Shown: positions 16,133 to 24,275, numbered from the stretch's first letter. The stretch is 64,000 nt of DNA from Streptomyces sp. 1-11 (GCF_007176755.1 NZ_BJTV01000022.1:1-64000); one strand, 5' to 3'. The notes: generated by a model not told the origin, from the sequence alone. Translations and numbers: made by a program.

Positions 16133-17593
16133 CTACTGGTGAGCCGCTACCGGTTCGGACACGAGTTCGGGGGTGCGTCCCGCGAGGCGTTCCCGCCAGG
16201 CGGCGAGGACGGCCTCGTCGGTGGGCCGGGTCGCCAGGGAGACTGCGACGTAGACGACGAGGGAGGCGAGCAGTCCGTAGTAGACGGGCTCGTTGGCGAG
16301 GATGCCGTAGCCGGCCATCAGGCCGATCACGGCGAGGCCGCCGACGGCCACGGAGGCCAGCGCGCCCTGCGCGGTGCCGCGCTTCCACAGCAGGCCGCCG
16401 AGGATGGGCACGAGCAGACCGCCGACGAGGAGGTTGTAGGCGACCGTCAGGGCCTCGACGACGTTGTTCAGGGCGATCGCGGTGCCGATCACCGCGAGGC
16501 CCATGACCAGGATGAAGACCCGGTTGCCCCGGACCTCGTCGTGCTCCTCGCCGGAGGACCTGACCACGCCCCGCAGCCGCGACCAGATGTCGTTGTTGGC
16601 GACGGTGGCGCAGGCGATCAGGGCGCCGGAGGAGGTCGACATCACGGCGGCGAGGGCGGCGGCCAGCACCAGTCCGCGCACGCCGATGGGCAGTTCGTCC
16701 TTGACGATGGTGGCGAACGCGTCGTCCGGGCTGCCCAGCTTGGGGTACAGCACCTTGGCGGCCGTGCCGATCACGGCGCCGGCGAGCGCGTAGGCCAGGC
16801 AGTAGGTGCCGGCGACCGTGCCGCCCCACTTGGCGGTCCGGTCACCGCGGGCGGTGAACACGCGCTGCCAGATGTCCTGGCCGATCAGCATGCCGAAGGT
16901 GTAGATCAGCACGTAGGTGAAGATCGTCTCGCCGCCGATGCCCAGCGGGTCGAAGTACGAGGTGGGCAGCTTGGCCTTCATCTCGGAGAAGCCGCCCGCC
17001 TTGACCACCGCGATGGGCAGGAGCAGCAGGAGCACACCGATCGTCTTCACGACGAACTGCACCATGTCGGTGAGAGTGATCGACCACATGCCGCCCAGCG
17101 TCGAGTACGCGACGACGATCGAGCCGCCGATGATGATCGCGACGGTGCGGTTCATGTCGAAGAGGACGTCGAAGATGGTGGCGTACGCGATGGTCGACGT
17201 CACCGCCAGCATGAGGGTGTAGGCCCACATGACCAGGCCGGAGATCACGCCCGCGCGGCCGCCGTACCTGAGGTCCAGCATCTCGGAGACCGTGTAGACC
17301 TTCAGCCGGGCGATGCGCGCCGAGAAGAAGACGGACAGGGCCAGCAGGCCGAGGCCGATGGTGAAGACCATCCACGCGCCGGAGAGGCCGTACTGGTAGC
17401 CGAGGCCGACGCCGCCGATGGTGGACGCGCCGCCGAGGACGATCGCGGCCATGGTGCCGGAGTACATGGCGGGCCCGAGGCGCCGGCCGGCCACCAGGAA
17501 CTCGCTCTTGGACTTGGCGCGGCGCATGCCCCACCAGCCCATGGCCAGCATGCCGGCGAGATAGACGACGATCACTGTGTAGTCGACGGCCAT
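16133..17593 (-). CDS. Sodium:solute symporter (SSS family)
   Basis: A 486-residue membrane protein with about 13 transmembrane segments, probably importing an organic solute with Na+. It begins VDYTVIVVYLAGMLAMGWWGMRRAKS, the characteristic TM1 and loop of the SSS family, followed by SEFLVAGRRLG. The conserved sodium-site helix region GGASTIGGVGLGYQYG is visible. The start is ATG at 17593, with GAAGGAGG 6 bp upstream; the longer frame to 17758 lacks support. It heads the operon symporter-amidinohydrolase-TPP enzyme, so a guanidino compound or a related amino acid is the likely cargo (inference). Divergent from the PucR gene across a 191-bp control region. Confidence 0.85.
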   Translation of the reverse strand: MAVDYTVIVVYLAGMLAMGWWGMRRAKSKSEFLVAGRRLGPAMYSGTMAAIVLGGASTIGGVGLGYQYGLSGAWMVFTIGLGLLALSVFFSARIARLKVYTVSEMLDLRYGGRAGVISGLVMWAYTLMLAVTSTIAYATIFDVLFDMNRTVAIIIGGSIVVAYSTLGGMWSITLTDMVQFVVKTIGVLLLLLPIAVVKAGGFSEMKAKLPTSYFDPLGIGGETIFTYVLIYTFGMLIGQDIWQRVFTARGDRTAKWGGTVAGTYCLAYALAGAVIGTAAKVLYPKLGSPDDAFATIVKDELPIGVRGLVLAAALAAVMSTSSGALIACATVANNDIWSRLRGVVRSSGEEHDEVRGNRVFILVMGLAVIGTAIALNNVVEALTVAYNLLVGGLLVPILGGLLWKRGTAQGALASVAVGGLAVIGLMAGYGILANEPVYYGLLASLVVYVAVSLATRPTDEAVLAAWRERLAGRTPELVSEPVAAHQ

Positions 17594-17784
17594 GTGGGGC
17601 CCTCCTTCGCGCACATCCGGTGGCGTGTCGTGCGGTTGCAACGGGGACGTGACGGCAGCGGTTCGCGGGGACATCCGCCCGTACCCGCGGCTGCCGGACT
17701 GACTTGACACTAGGTGGCCGGAAAGCGACTGCGAAGTGTACGTTTCATCCATATGCACGGGGCTGGATGGAGGGAACGCACACC

Positions 17785-19599
17785 ATGCCGGAACCGGTCG
17801 CCCCGGCCGTCCCGCCGACCCCGCCGGTCGCGCTCTCGGCCCTGCTGGCCCGGGAGGACCTCGCCCTGCGCCAGATCGCGGGCCCGGCCGGCCCGGCCCT
17901 GGTGATCCACGGCGCGCACACCTCGGAGATGGCCGACCCCTACCCGTACCTGCTGGGCGGCGAGCTGCTGCTGACGGCCGGGGTGCACATCCCGCAGGGG
18001 GCGGAGGCGGGCAGGTTCGACGACTACGTATCCCGGGTCGTGGCGGCGGGCGGCGCGGCCCTCGGCTTCGGCGTGGCCCCCGTGCACGACACCGTGCCGC
18101 CCGCCCTGGTCGCGGCCTGCGACGCGCAGGGACTCCCGCTGCTGGAGGTGCCGCCTCGGACGACCTTCTCGGGGGTGGCCCGCGCGGTCTGGCAGCTCAT
18201 GGCCCAGGCCCGGCTGGCCGAGCTGCGCCGCGTGACCGACGCCCAGCAGAGCCTCGCCGCGGCGGCCTCCCGTCCGGACCCGGTGCCCTCGGTGCTGCGC
18301 CAGCTCGCCCAGCGCCTGGGTGGCCACGCGATTCTCTTCGGCCCGGACGGCACCGGCATCGCGCAGGCCGGCCGCACGGTGCCCGACGAGGTGCGCGCGG
18401 CCCTGTCGAAACTGACGCAGGTCGTCCGCCCGACCGGCCCACGCCCCCCGGAACCGGACAGGGGCACGGCCGGCGCGCCCGGCCTGCCCGCCGTGCCCCG
18501 GTCCGGCACGGCGGGTGCGCCTGGCGCCGGGGGGCCCGGTACCGGAGGCGCCAGAGCCGGTGGCGCCGGGGGTCCCGGGACCGGGGCCGCCAGGGACGGT
18601 GGGGCCGGGGGGCCCAGGGCCGGTGGCGCCGGTAGCCCCAGGACATCCGGCGTGGGCGGTCCCGCGCCGGGTGAGCCCGGCTTCGCCGCGCCGGGCGCCG
18701 ACGCGGCCGGCGTCTCGGGGCCCGGGCGTGCCCCCTTGGGGGGCGCCGCCGCGTCCGCCGCCCCCGTGCCCGCGTCCCTGCCCCGGCCGGCCCCCTCCTC
18801 GGCCACCGACACCCTCGGTGACACCCACCTCGCCGCCTACGCCCTCGGGGCCGGTGAGGGGTTCGTGCTCGGGGTGGCCTCCGGGCAGCGCGGGCCCGGA
18901 GACCACACCATCGCCTCCGTCGCCGCCGTACTGCTCTCCCTGCTGACCGGCGAGCACCAGAGCGGGTCGGGCGCGGCCCGGTCCGCCGCGCTCGTACGGC
19001 TGCTGCTCGGTTCGTCCCCTGAGGAGGTCGCGCCGCTGCTCGGGGACGGCCGCTGGATCGTCGTGCACGCCCGGCCGGAGGCCCAGTCGCCGGACGCCGT
19101 GGCCGCCTCCGCGCTGGGCGCCGCCCTCGGATCGCCGCTGGTGGACGTGGGCCGGGACGTGGTGCGGGTGCTGGCGCCCGCCGAGCGGGAGCCCGTGCCG
19201 CAGCCGGGCTGGACCCTCGGGGTCAGCGCGGCCGCCGGCCCCGGCGAGTGGCCCGCCGCCGACGGCCAGGCGGCCCGCGCGCTCGCCCGCGCCCGCGCCA
19301 CCCGCGTCCCGCTGGTCCGGCACGGGGCCCGGCCGGGCCTGGCGGAACTGGTGCCCAGGGCGGACGCCCAGGCGCACGCCCGTGCGCTCCTCGGGCCGCT
19401 CGGCGCCCAACCCGCGCTGGCCGAGACGCTGCGCACCTGGCTTTCGCTGCACGGCAGTTGGGACCGCACGGCGGTGGCGCTCGGCGTGCACCGCAACACG
19501 GTGCGGCAGCGGATCGCCCGCTGCGCCGCGCTGTTGGACGCCGACCTGGACGACGCGGACGTGCGCATGGAGCTGTGGTTCGCGCTGCGGCAGGGCTGA
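17785..19599 (+). CDS. PucR-family transcriptional regulator with a collagen-like linker
   Basis: A 604-residue activator or repressor divergent from the symporter operon, which it probably controls. Residues about 15-160 form the purine-catabolism regulator N-terminal domain (LLAREDLALRQIAGPA, DYVSRVVAAGGAALGFGV). The C-terminal helix-turn-helix of the PucR/CdaR type is clear: SLHGSWDRTAVALGVHRNTVRQRI. Between them, about residues 218-335 are low-complexity Gly/Pro/Ala sequence with collagen-like triplets (GAGGPGTGGARAGGAGGPGT), unusual for the family. The start is ATG at 17785, with GGAGGG 10 bp upstream; the ATG at 17767 overlaps that site. The ligand is unknown, but the context points to a guanidino compound or arginine-derived metabolite. 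Confidence 0.85.
   Translation: MPEPVAPAVPPTPPVALSALLAREDLALRQIAGPAGPALVIHGAHTSEMADPYPYLLGGELLLTAGVHIPQGAEAGRFDDYVSRVVAAGGAALGFGVAPVHDTVPPALVAACDAQGLPLLEVPPRTTFSGVARAVWQLMAQARLAELRRVTDAQQSLAAAASRPDPVPSVLRQLAQRLGGHAILFGPDGTGIAQAGRTVPDEVRAALSKLTQVVRPTGPRPPEPDRGTAGAPGLPAVPRSGTAGAPGAGGPGTGGARAGGAGGPGTGAARDGGAGGPRAGGAGSPRTSGVGGPAPGEPGFAAPGADAAGVSGPGRAPLGGAAASAAPVPASLPRPAPSSATDTLGDTHLAAYALGAGEGFVLGVASGQRGPGDHTIASVAAVLLSLLTGEHQSGSGAARSAALVRLLLGSSPEEVAPLLGDGRWIVVHARPEAQSPDAVAASALGAALGSPLVDVGRDVVRVLAPAEREPVPQPGWTLGVSAAAGPGEWPAADGQAARALARARATRVPLVRHGARPGLAELVPRADAQAHARALLGPLGAQPALAETLRTWLSLHGSWDRTAVALGVHRNTVRQRIARCAALLDADLDDADVRMELWFALRQG
18490..18690 (+). repeat. Degenerate GC-rich repeat encoding the Gly-rich PucR linker
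   Basis: The DNA repeats imperfect units such as ggtggcgccgg and gggcccgg, encoding Gly-X-X triplets. The units are not exact copies, so it may have arisen by slippage followed by drift. Confidence 0.65.
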
Positions 19600-19703
19600 G
19601 CGGGGCCGCCGGGGCCGGGTGTTGCGGGGAGACCCGGTGATCCGGGTCCCAGCCTGCGGTACGGCGAGGACGCGTCCGGCCGGCTGCCCTCACAATGGGA
19701 GGC

Positions 19704-20492
19704 ATGCCGATACCCGGGACACCCAGCCGCGCCCAGCTCGTCGACCATCTGGTGAGGACCCGTATCGCGGGGGACGTCGCCACGCCCCGCGAGAACAACC
19801 TCTCCCACTACCGCAGGCTGGCCAACGGCGAGCGCAACTTCTGGCTGGGGCTGGAACTGGGCGGCCGCTGGGCGGACGAGCAGGACGTGCTCGCGGTGAT
19901 GGCCGAGCGGGTGGGCGTGAACGACGACCCCGAGTACCGGTACGGGCAGGACACCATCGACCCCGAGCTGACCGTCGACGCGCTGGACCGGCTGGCCGCC
20001 CGGCTGCGCAAGGCCGCCGAGGGACGCCAGCGGGTGCTGTTCGCCACCGGTCACCCGGGCGGTCTGCTCGACGTGCACCGGGCCACGGCCGCGGCGTTGC
20101 GCGCCGCCGGCTGCGAGATCGTGGTCATCCCGGACGGGCTGCAGACGGACGAAGGTTACGTCATGCAGTTCGCGGACGTGGCCGTCCTGGAGCACGGCGC
20201 GACCCTGTGGCACACGCACTCCGGTGAGCCGATGCGGGCCATCCTGACCGGACTTGAGCGCGAGGGGCGCCCGCTGCCGGACCTGGTGGTCGCCGACCAC
20301 GGCTGGGCCGGGTACGCCGGACAGCACGGCGTCGACTCCGTCGGGTACGCCGACTGCAACGACCCGGCGCTCTTCCTCGCCGAGTCCGAGGGAACCGTGC
20401 AGGTGACGGTGCCGCTCGACGACCACGTGGTCAGCCCGCGCCACTACGACCCCATGACGGCGTATCTGCTGGCGGGGGCGGGCCTCGACTAG
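19704..20492 (+). CDS. Phosphatase-like protein conserved in actinomycetes
   Basis: A 262-residue cytosolic protein. It resembles a family annotated simply as phosphatase in Streptomyces. Notable motifs are ATGHPGGLLDVHRA, WHTHSGEPMRA and VADHGWAGYAGQHG, rich in His and Asp that could bind metal. I cannot name a substrate. Two starts are possible, ATG at 19695 and ATG at 19704. Upstream of 19704 there is a -10-like CACAAT about 7 bp away, which fits a leaderless transcript beginning at 19704. It lies downstream of the PucR gene on the same strand with a 104-bp gap, and a hairpin follows its stop. Confidence 0.6.
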   Translation: MPIPGTPSRAQLVDHLVRTRIAGDVATPRENNLSHYRRLANGERNFWLGLELGGRWADEQDVLAVMAERVGVNDDPEYRYGQDTIDPELTVDALDRLAARLRKAAEGRQRVLFATGHPGGLLDVHRATAAALRAAGCEIVVIPDGLQTDEGYVMQFADVAVLEHGATLWHTHSGEPMRAILTGLEREGRPLPDLVVADHGWAGYAGQHGVDSVGYADCNDPALFLAESEGTVQVTVPLDDHVVSPRHYDPMTAYLLAGAGLD

Positions 20493-20514
20493 CTCCCTCC
20501 GGGCGGCACGGCGA

Positions 20515-20544
20515 ATGTGCGGCTCCGTGGCCGGAGCCGCACAT
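20515..20544. terminator. Bidirectional terminator
   Basis: A perfect 12-bp stem (20515-20526 with 20533-20544) and a 6-base loop between the convergent phosphatase-like and GGYGGDH-protein genes. Confidence 0.85.
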
Positions 20545-20567
20545 CCTCATCTCAGGAGGTGGCCGGT

Positions 20568-20978
20568 TCAGCGACCCCCGTAGCCACCGCCGCCACCGCC
20601 GTGGTCGCCACCGTGGTCGCCACCGTAGCCACCGTGGTCGCCACCGTAGCCACCGTGGTCACCGCCGTAGCCACCGTGGTCGCCGCCATAGCCGCCATGG
20701 TCACCGCCATAGCCACCGTGGTCGCCGCCATAGCCGCCATGGTCACCGCCATAGCCGCCGTGGTCGCCATAGCCGTAGTCGTCGTCATCGTCGTTCCACC
20801 ACCGGTTGTGGTGGTTGGAGTGGTCGTTGTCTCCCCAGTCCCGGCTGTGGCTGTAGGAGCCGTGGTCGCTGTGGTCAGAGGCCGAGGCGGTGCCCGCCGT
20901 GCCGATCGCTGCTCCGCCGGCCAGCAGCAGGCCAGTGGCGGACAGGGCGACAAGGCGCCTCGTGCGCTGTGCTCGCAT
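20568..20978 (-). CDS. Secreted Gly/His/Asp-rich protein with GGYGGDH tandem repeats
   Basis: A 136-residue exported protein. The signal peptide has basic RAQRTRR, hydrophobic LVALSATGLLLAGGAAIG and cleavage near ASA at residue 33. The mature N-terminus is polar (SDHSDHGSYSHSRDWGDN), followed by an acidic WWNDDDDDYGYG block. About eight tandem copies of the heptad GGYGGDH follow, ending GGGGGGYGGR. No catalytic motif is present. Regular His and Asp could bind metal ions, and the Gly/Tyr repeats suggest a flexible surface or adhesive polymer; both are speculation. The start at 20978 has GGAAGG 8 bp upstream. The DNA repeats have a 21-bp period and are probably prone to length change. Confidence 0.7.
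   Translation of the reverse strand: MRAQRTRRLVALSATGLLLAGGAAIGTAGTASASDHSDHGSYSHSRDWGDNDHSNHHNRWWNDDDDDYGYGDHGGYGGDHGGYGGDHGGYGGDHGGYGGDHGGYGGDHGGYGGDHGGYGGDHGGDHGGGGGGYGGR
20595..20775 (-). repeat. 21-bp tandem repeat within the GGYGGDH protein gene
   Basis: About eight to nine units of a 21-bp sequence (plus strand close to ccaccgtggtcgccgccata) encode GGYGGDH. Units differ only at synonymous positions (ccg/cca, gcc/acc), so the peptide repeat is kept while the DNA drifts. Confidence 0.85.
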
Positions 20979-21379
20979 GGGAAATACCTTCCATCCCTGG
21001 GTGGATGGCCGCCGCCGCGGATCAAGGGGAAGAGCGGGGCGGTCGGGAGGTCGTCGCAGCGTGTGGACCACGACGTGCGTCACCTTGCCGGCGCCTGCGG
21101 CCCACCCGTACGCCATCGCGTCCCCGGGTGCCGCGGCTGAGGTCCGATGGTCCCGCGACCTCGCCGACCGGGCATGCCGTGCACTGCGGCTTCACTCCAG
21201 AGCCTAGTCCCCCATGTGTCACACGTCACTTTGAGCAGGCAACTATTTGCCGCCCATTCCGAAAAAGGTTTTCGGGGGCCGTCCGCCCCCGGCGGCGGGC
21301 GCGGCGAACCGCGGCGCCGCCCGCGCCCACCGCCCCGAACTGCGGCCCCGGACAACGCCGGAGCCGCTCGCGGTCCGGT
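20979..21379. other. 400-bp non-coding stretch upstream of the GGYGGDH protein gene
   Basis: No credible gene. On the minus strand it is the leader and promoter region of the repeat-protein gene. It contains only a weak GAGGTC/GACCTC inverted repeat near 21140-21165 and an AT-richer patch around 21190-21270 that may hold the promoter. I looked for a c-di-AMP riboswitch and could not match its conserved elements. Confidence 0.4.
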
Positions 21380-22246
21380 TCAGCGGGGGACGCGGACGAC
21401 GCCCTCCTGGATGACCGAGATGGCCAGCCGGCCGTCCTGGGTGTAGATACGGGCCTGGCCGAGGCCCCGGCCGCCGTGCGCGGACGGCGACTCCTGGTCG
21501 TACAGCAGCCACTCGTCGGCGCGGAAGGGCCGGTGGAACCACATCGCGTGGTCCAGGGACGCCCCGACGACGTCCCCGACCGCCCAGCCGCCCCGGCCGT
21601 GCGCGAGCAGCACGGAGTCGAGGAGGGTCATGTCGGAGACGTAGGTGGCGAGTACGACGTGCAGCAGAGGGTCGTCGTCGAGCTTGCCGTTGGTGCGGAA
21701 CCACACCTGGGAGTGCGGTTCGCGCGGCTCGCCGAACCTGCCGTACGGCGGCTCGTCCACGTAGCGCAGGTCGATCGCCTCACGGGCCTCGAGGAAGCGC
21801 TCCACGACCTCGGGCGCGAGATGGGCGTAGCCGCGCATCCGCTCCTGGGAGGTGGGCAGCGCGGCCGGGTCGGGCGCGGCCGGCATGGCGCTCTGGTGGT
21901 CGAGCCCCTCCTCGTACGTCTGGAAGGACGCCGAGAGGTGGAAGATCGGCTTGCCGTGCTGCACGGCGACCACCCGCCGGGTGGTGAAGGACCGGCCGTC
22001 GCGGATGCGGTCGACGCTGTAGACGATCGGCGCGCCGGGGTCGCCCGGCCGCAGGAAGTACGCGTGCAGGGAGTGGGCCTGCCGGTCGCCGGGGACCGTG
22101 CGCCCCGCGGCGACCAGCGCCTGCGCCGCGACCTGCCCGCCGAAGACGCGGGGCACGACCGCGGAGCGGGACCGGCCGCGGAAGATGTCCTCCTCGATCT
22201 GCTCGAGGTCGAGCAGATCGAGGAGGTCCTGGAGTGCCTGGCTCAT
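21380..22246 (-). CDS. tesB: Acyl-CoA thioesterase II
   Basis: A 288-residue double-hotdog thioesterase that hydrolyses medium- and long-chain acyl-CoA. The first hotdog carries RVFGGQVAAQALVAA and HSLHAYFLRPGD, typical of TesB. The second carries SLDHAMWFHRPFRADEWLLYD, with the catalytic Asp in the LDH segment, and the usual C-terminal GRGLGQARIYTQDGRLAISVIQ region split by its glycines. It lies 34 bp downstream of the acyl-CoA dehydrogenase on the same strand, so both probably belong to one fatty acyl-CoA unit. Codons about 8-19 form an unusual 18-bp inverted repeat. Confidence 0.92.
   Translation of the reverse strand: MSQALQDLLDLLDLEQIEEDIFRGRSRSAVVPRVFGGQVAAQALVAAGRTVPGDRQAHSLHAYFLRPGDPGAPIVYSVDRIRDGRSFTTRRVVAVQHGKPIFHLSASFQTYEEGLDHQSAMPAAPDPAALPTSQERMRGYAHLAPEVVERFLEAREAIDLRYVDEPPYGRFGEPREPHSQVWFRTNGKLDDDPLLHVVLATYVSDMTLLDSVLLAHGRGGWAVGDVVGASLDHAMWFHRPFRADEWLLYDQESPSAHGGRGLGQARIYTQDGRLAISVIQEGVVRVPR
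22189..22226. repeat. 18-bp inverted repeat inside tesB
   Basis: The arm 22189-22206 and the arm 22209-22226 are perfect reverse complements around a central GG. It encodes LLDLEQIEE near the N-terminus through palindromic codons. It may fold in the mRNA about 20 bases after the start. Confidence 0.8.
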
Positions 22247-22280
22247 GGGGTGGTTGTACCCGCCGGTGATTGCGGGGACC

Positions 22281-23438
22281 TTACAGGCCCATGTCCTTGG
22301 CGATGATCGTCTTCATGATCTCGCTGGTGCCGCCGTAGATGCGGTTGACGCGGTTGTCCGCGTACAGGCGGGCGATCGGGTACTCGTTCATGTAGCCGTA
22401 GCCGCCGTGGAGCTGGAGGCAGCGGTCGATGACGCGGTGCGCGACCTCGGTGCAGAAGAGCTTGGCGGAGGCCGCCTCGGCGGGGGTCAGCTCGCCGGCG
22501 TCCAGGGCCTCGGTCGCGCGGTCGGCGACGGCCTCGGCGGCGTCCACCTCGGCCTGGCACGCGGCCAGCTCGAACTTGGTGTTCTGGAAGTGGGCGACCG
22601 GCTTGCCGAAGACGGTGCGCTCCTGGACGTACTGCTTGGCGAACCGGACGGCGGCCTTGGCCTGGGCGTAGGCGCCGAAGGCGATGCCCCAGCGCTCGGA
22701 GGCCAGGTTGTGGCCGAGGTAGTAGAAGCCCTTGTTCTCCTCGCCGAGCAGGTCCTCGACGGGCACCTTGACGTCGACGAAGGCCAGTTCGGCGGTGTCG
22801 GAGGTGCGCAGGCCCAGCTTGTCCAGCTTGCGGCCGATGGAGTAGCCCTCGGACTTGGTGTCCACGGCGAACAGGGAGATGCCGTGGCGGCGGTCCTCGG
22901 CGGTCGGCGCGGAGGTCCGGGCGCAGACGATCACCTTGTCGGCGTGCACACCGCCGGTGATGAAGGTCTTGGCGCCGTTGAGGACGTAGTGCGTGCCGTC
23001 CTCGGAGAGCTTGGCGGTGGTCTTCATGCCCGCGAGGTCGGAGCCGGTGCCCGGCTCGGTCATCGCGATGGCCCACATCTCCTCGCCGGTGACGAACTTC
23101 GGCAGGTAGCGCTTCTTCTGCTCGTCCGTGGCCAGCATCTTGATGTACGGCAGGGCGAGCAGCACGTGCACGCCGGAGCCACCGAACTGCACGCCGGCGC
23201 GGGCGGTCTCCTCGTAGAGGACGGCCTCGAACTTGTGGCTGTCCATACCGGCGCCGCCGAACTCCTCGGGCACGTTGATCCCGAAGATGCCCAGCTCGCC
23301 GAGCTTGTAGTAGAAGTCGCGCGGCGCCTGGCCGGCGGCGAACCACTCGTCGTAGACGGGGACGACCTCGGCCTCGATGAAGGCGCGAAGGGTCTCCCGG
23401 AACGCCTCGTGATCCTCGTTGAACACCGTACGGCGCAC
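22281..23438 (-). CDS. Acyl-CoA dehydrogenase with the isovaleryl/long-chain type catalytic Glu
   Basis: A 385-residue FAD enzyme introducing an alpha-beta double bond into acyl-CoA. FAD and substrate motifs include MTEPGTGSDLAGMKTTA and FITGGVHAD. The usual medium-chain catalytic Glu position near the C-terminus is Gly (RIYGGTSEIM), while SERWGIAFG in the middle helix carries a Glu at the isovaleryl/long-chain position. It starts at GTG 23438, with GGAGG 8 bp upstream; the ATG at 23465 has no ribosome binding site. Adjacent tesB follows. The TetR gene upstream points the same way, 137 bp off. Probable role: branched-chain or long-chain acyl-CoA oxidation. Confidence 0.88.
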   Translation of the reverse strand: MRRTVFNEDHEAFRETLRAFIEAEVVPVYDEWFAAGQAPRDFYYKLGELGIFGINVPEEFGGAGMDSHKFEAVLYEETARAGVQFGGSGVHVLLALPYIKMLATDEQKKRYLPKFVTGEEMWAIAMTEPGTGSDLAGMKTTAKLSEDGTHYVLNGAKTFITGGVHADKVIVCARTSAPTAEDRRHGISLFAVDTKSEGYSIGRKLDKLGLRTSDTAELAFVDVKVPVEDLLGEENKGFYYLGHNLASERWGIAFGAYAQAKAAVRFAKQYVQERTVFGKPVAHFQNTKFELAACQAEVDAAEAVADRATEALDAGELTPAEAASAKLFCTEVAHRVIDRCLQLHGGYGYMNEYPIARLYADNRVNRIYGGTSEIMKTIIAKDMGL

Positions 23439-23574
23439 GACCGCCACCTCCACGTACCTCGGCATGACATTCGGGCATGTCTAAGCGCTTGCTCAGAGCC
23501 CAAGATACTGGCGGGTACGTTCAGCCGTCCAGGGTGACCTTGACCACCCGCGGGCCGGGCGGCGCCCCCGGGCC

Positions 23575-24180
23575 TCAGCCCTCGGCCGCTCCGGCCGCCC
23601 CGAAGGCCCCGCGGGCCATCCGGTGCAGCAGGGCCGCCGTGGCGGCGCGGCCCGGCAGGGTGCCGGCGCGGCCGAGGTGCGGGGTGGAGTTGAGCAGCCC
23701 GAAGACCGAGTGGACCGCCGAGCGGGCGCTGGGCTCGGTCAGCCCGGGGTAGACCTCGCGCACCACCTCGACCCACAGCTCCACGTACTGCCGCTGCAGC
23801 TGCCGCACCAGCTTGCGGTCGCTGTCGCGCAGCCGGTCCAGCTCGCGGTCGTGCAGGGTGATCAGGGGGCGGTCGTCGAGGGCGAAGTCGATGTGGCCCT
23901 CGATGAGCGAATCGAGGACCCGCGGCGCCCCGGTCTCCCCGTCGGCCTCGGCCAGGCGGCGCTTGGCGCCGGTCAGCAGCCGGCCGCTGATGCCGACCAG
24001 CAGCTCCGCGAGCATCGCGTCCTTGCCCGGGAAGTGGCGGTACAGGCCGGGGCCGCTGATGCCGACCGCGGCGCCTATCTCGTCCACCCCGACGCCGTGG
24101 AAGCCGCGCTCGGCGAAGAGCCGGGCGGCCTCCTTGAGGATCTGCTCGCGGCGGGTGGGGGCGTCGGTTCTGGTGGCCAT
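23575..24180 (-). CDS. TetR-family regulator of the acyl-CoA carboxylase/leucine catabolism operon
   Basis: A 201-residue repressor with an N-terminal helix-turn-helix (about residues 10-60; ERGFHGVGVDEIGAAVGISGPGLYRHF) and a C-terminal ligand domain. It is divergent from accD1, with two near-identical palindromes in the 95-bp gap, so it very probably represses accD1-accA1-hmgL-acdH and itself. An acyl-CoA or free acid of the leucine pathway is a reasonable inducer by analogy with other TetR regulators of acyl-CoA pathways (inference). The ATG at 24180 is used. Confidence 0.88.
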   Translation of the reverse strand: MATRTDAPTRREQILKEAARLFAERGFHGVGVDEIGAAVGISGPGLYRHFPGKDAMLAELLVGISGRLLTGAKRRLAEADGETGAPRVLDSLIEGHIDFALDDRPLITLHDRELDRLRDSDRKLVRQLQRQYVELWVEVVREVYPGLTEPSARSAVHSVFGLLNSTPHLGRAGTLPGRAATAALLHRMARGAFGAAGAAEG

Positions 24181-24201
24181 GCCGGTAATTCTAGACAGCG
24201 A

Positions 24202-24219
24202 GGTTAGCGGTCGTTAACC
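24202..24219. promoter_or_regulatory. TetR operator 1
   Basis: Palindrome GGTTAGCGGTCGTTAACC with two half-sites GGTTA(G/A)CG facing each other. It sits between the divergent TetR and accD1 genes. Confidence 0.75.
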
Positions 24220-24229
24220 TGAGCGAGAT

Positions 24230-24247
24230 GGTTAACGCTCATTAACA
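24230..24247. promoter_or_regulatory. TetR operator 2
   Basis: GGTTAACGCTCATTAACA repeats the palindrome of operator 1, 28 bp centre to centre (nearly three helical turns). It lies 29 bp upstream of the accD1 start. Confidence 0.75.
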
Positions 24248-24275
24248 GTCACCACTGGGTGAGGGGACCGCAAGA

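Noticed and set aside
16133..17758. Longer 541-residue symporter start at 17758
   Set aside because: The extra 55 residues are polar, overlap the PucR control region and lack a ribosome binding site. The ATG at 17593 has GAAGGAGG in place and begins the first membrane helix.
20595..20775. Regular 21-bp repeats that could look like a CRISPR array
   Set aside because: There are no unique spacers. The repeats are contiguous, in frame, and encode a secreted heptad-repeat protein.
20979..21379. Possible c-di-AMP riboswitch upstream of a secreted protein gene
   Set aside because: I could not align the conserved riboswitch cores; only a weak inverted repeat is present.
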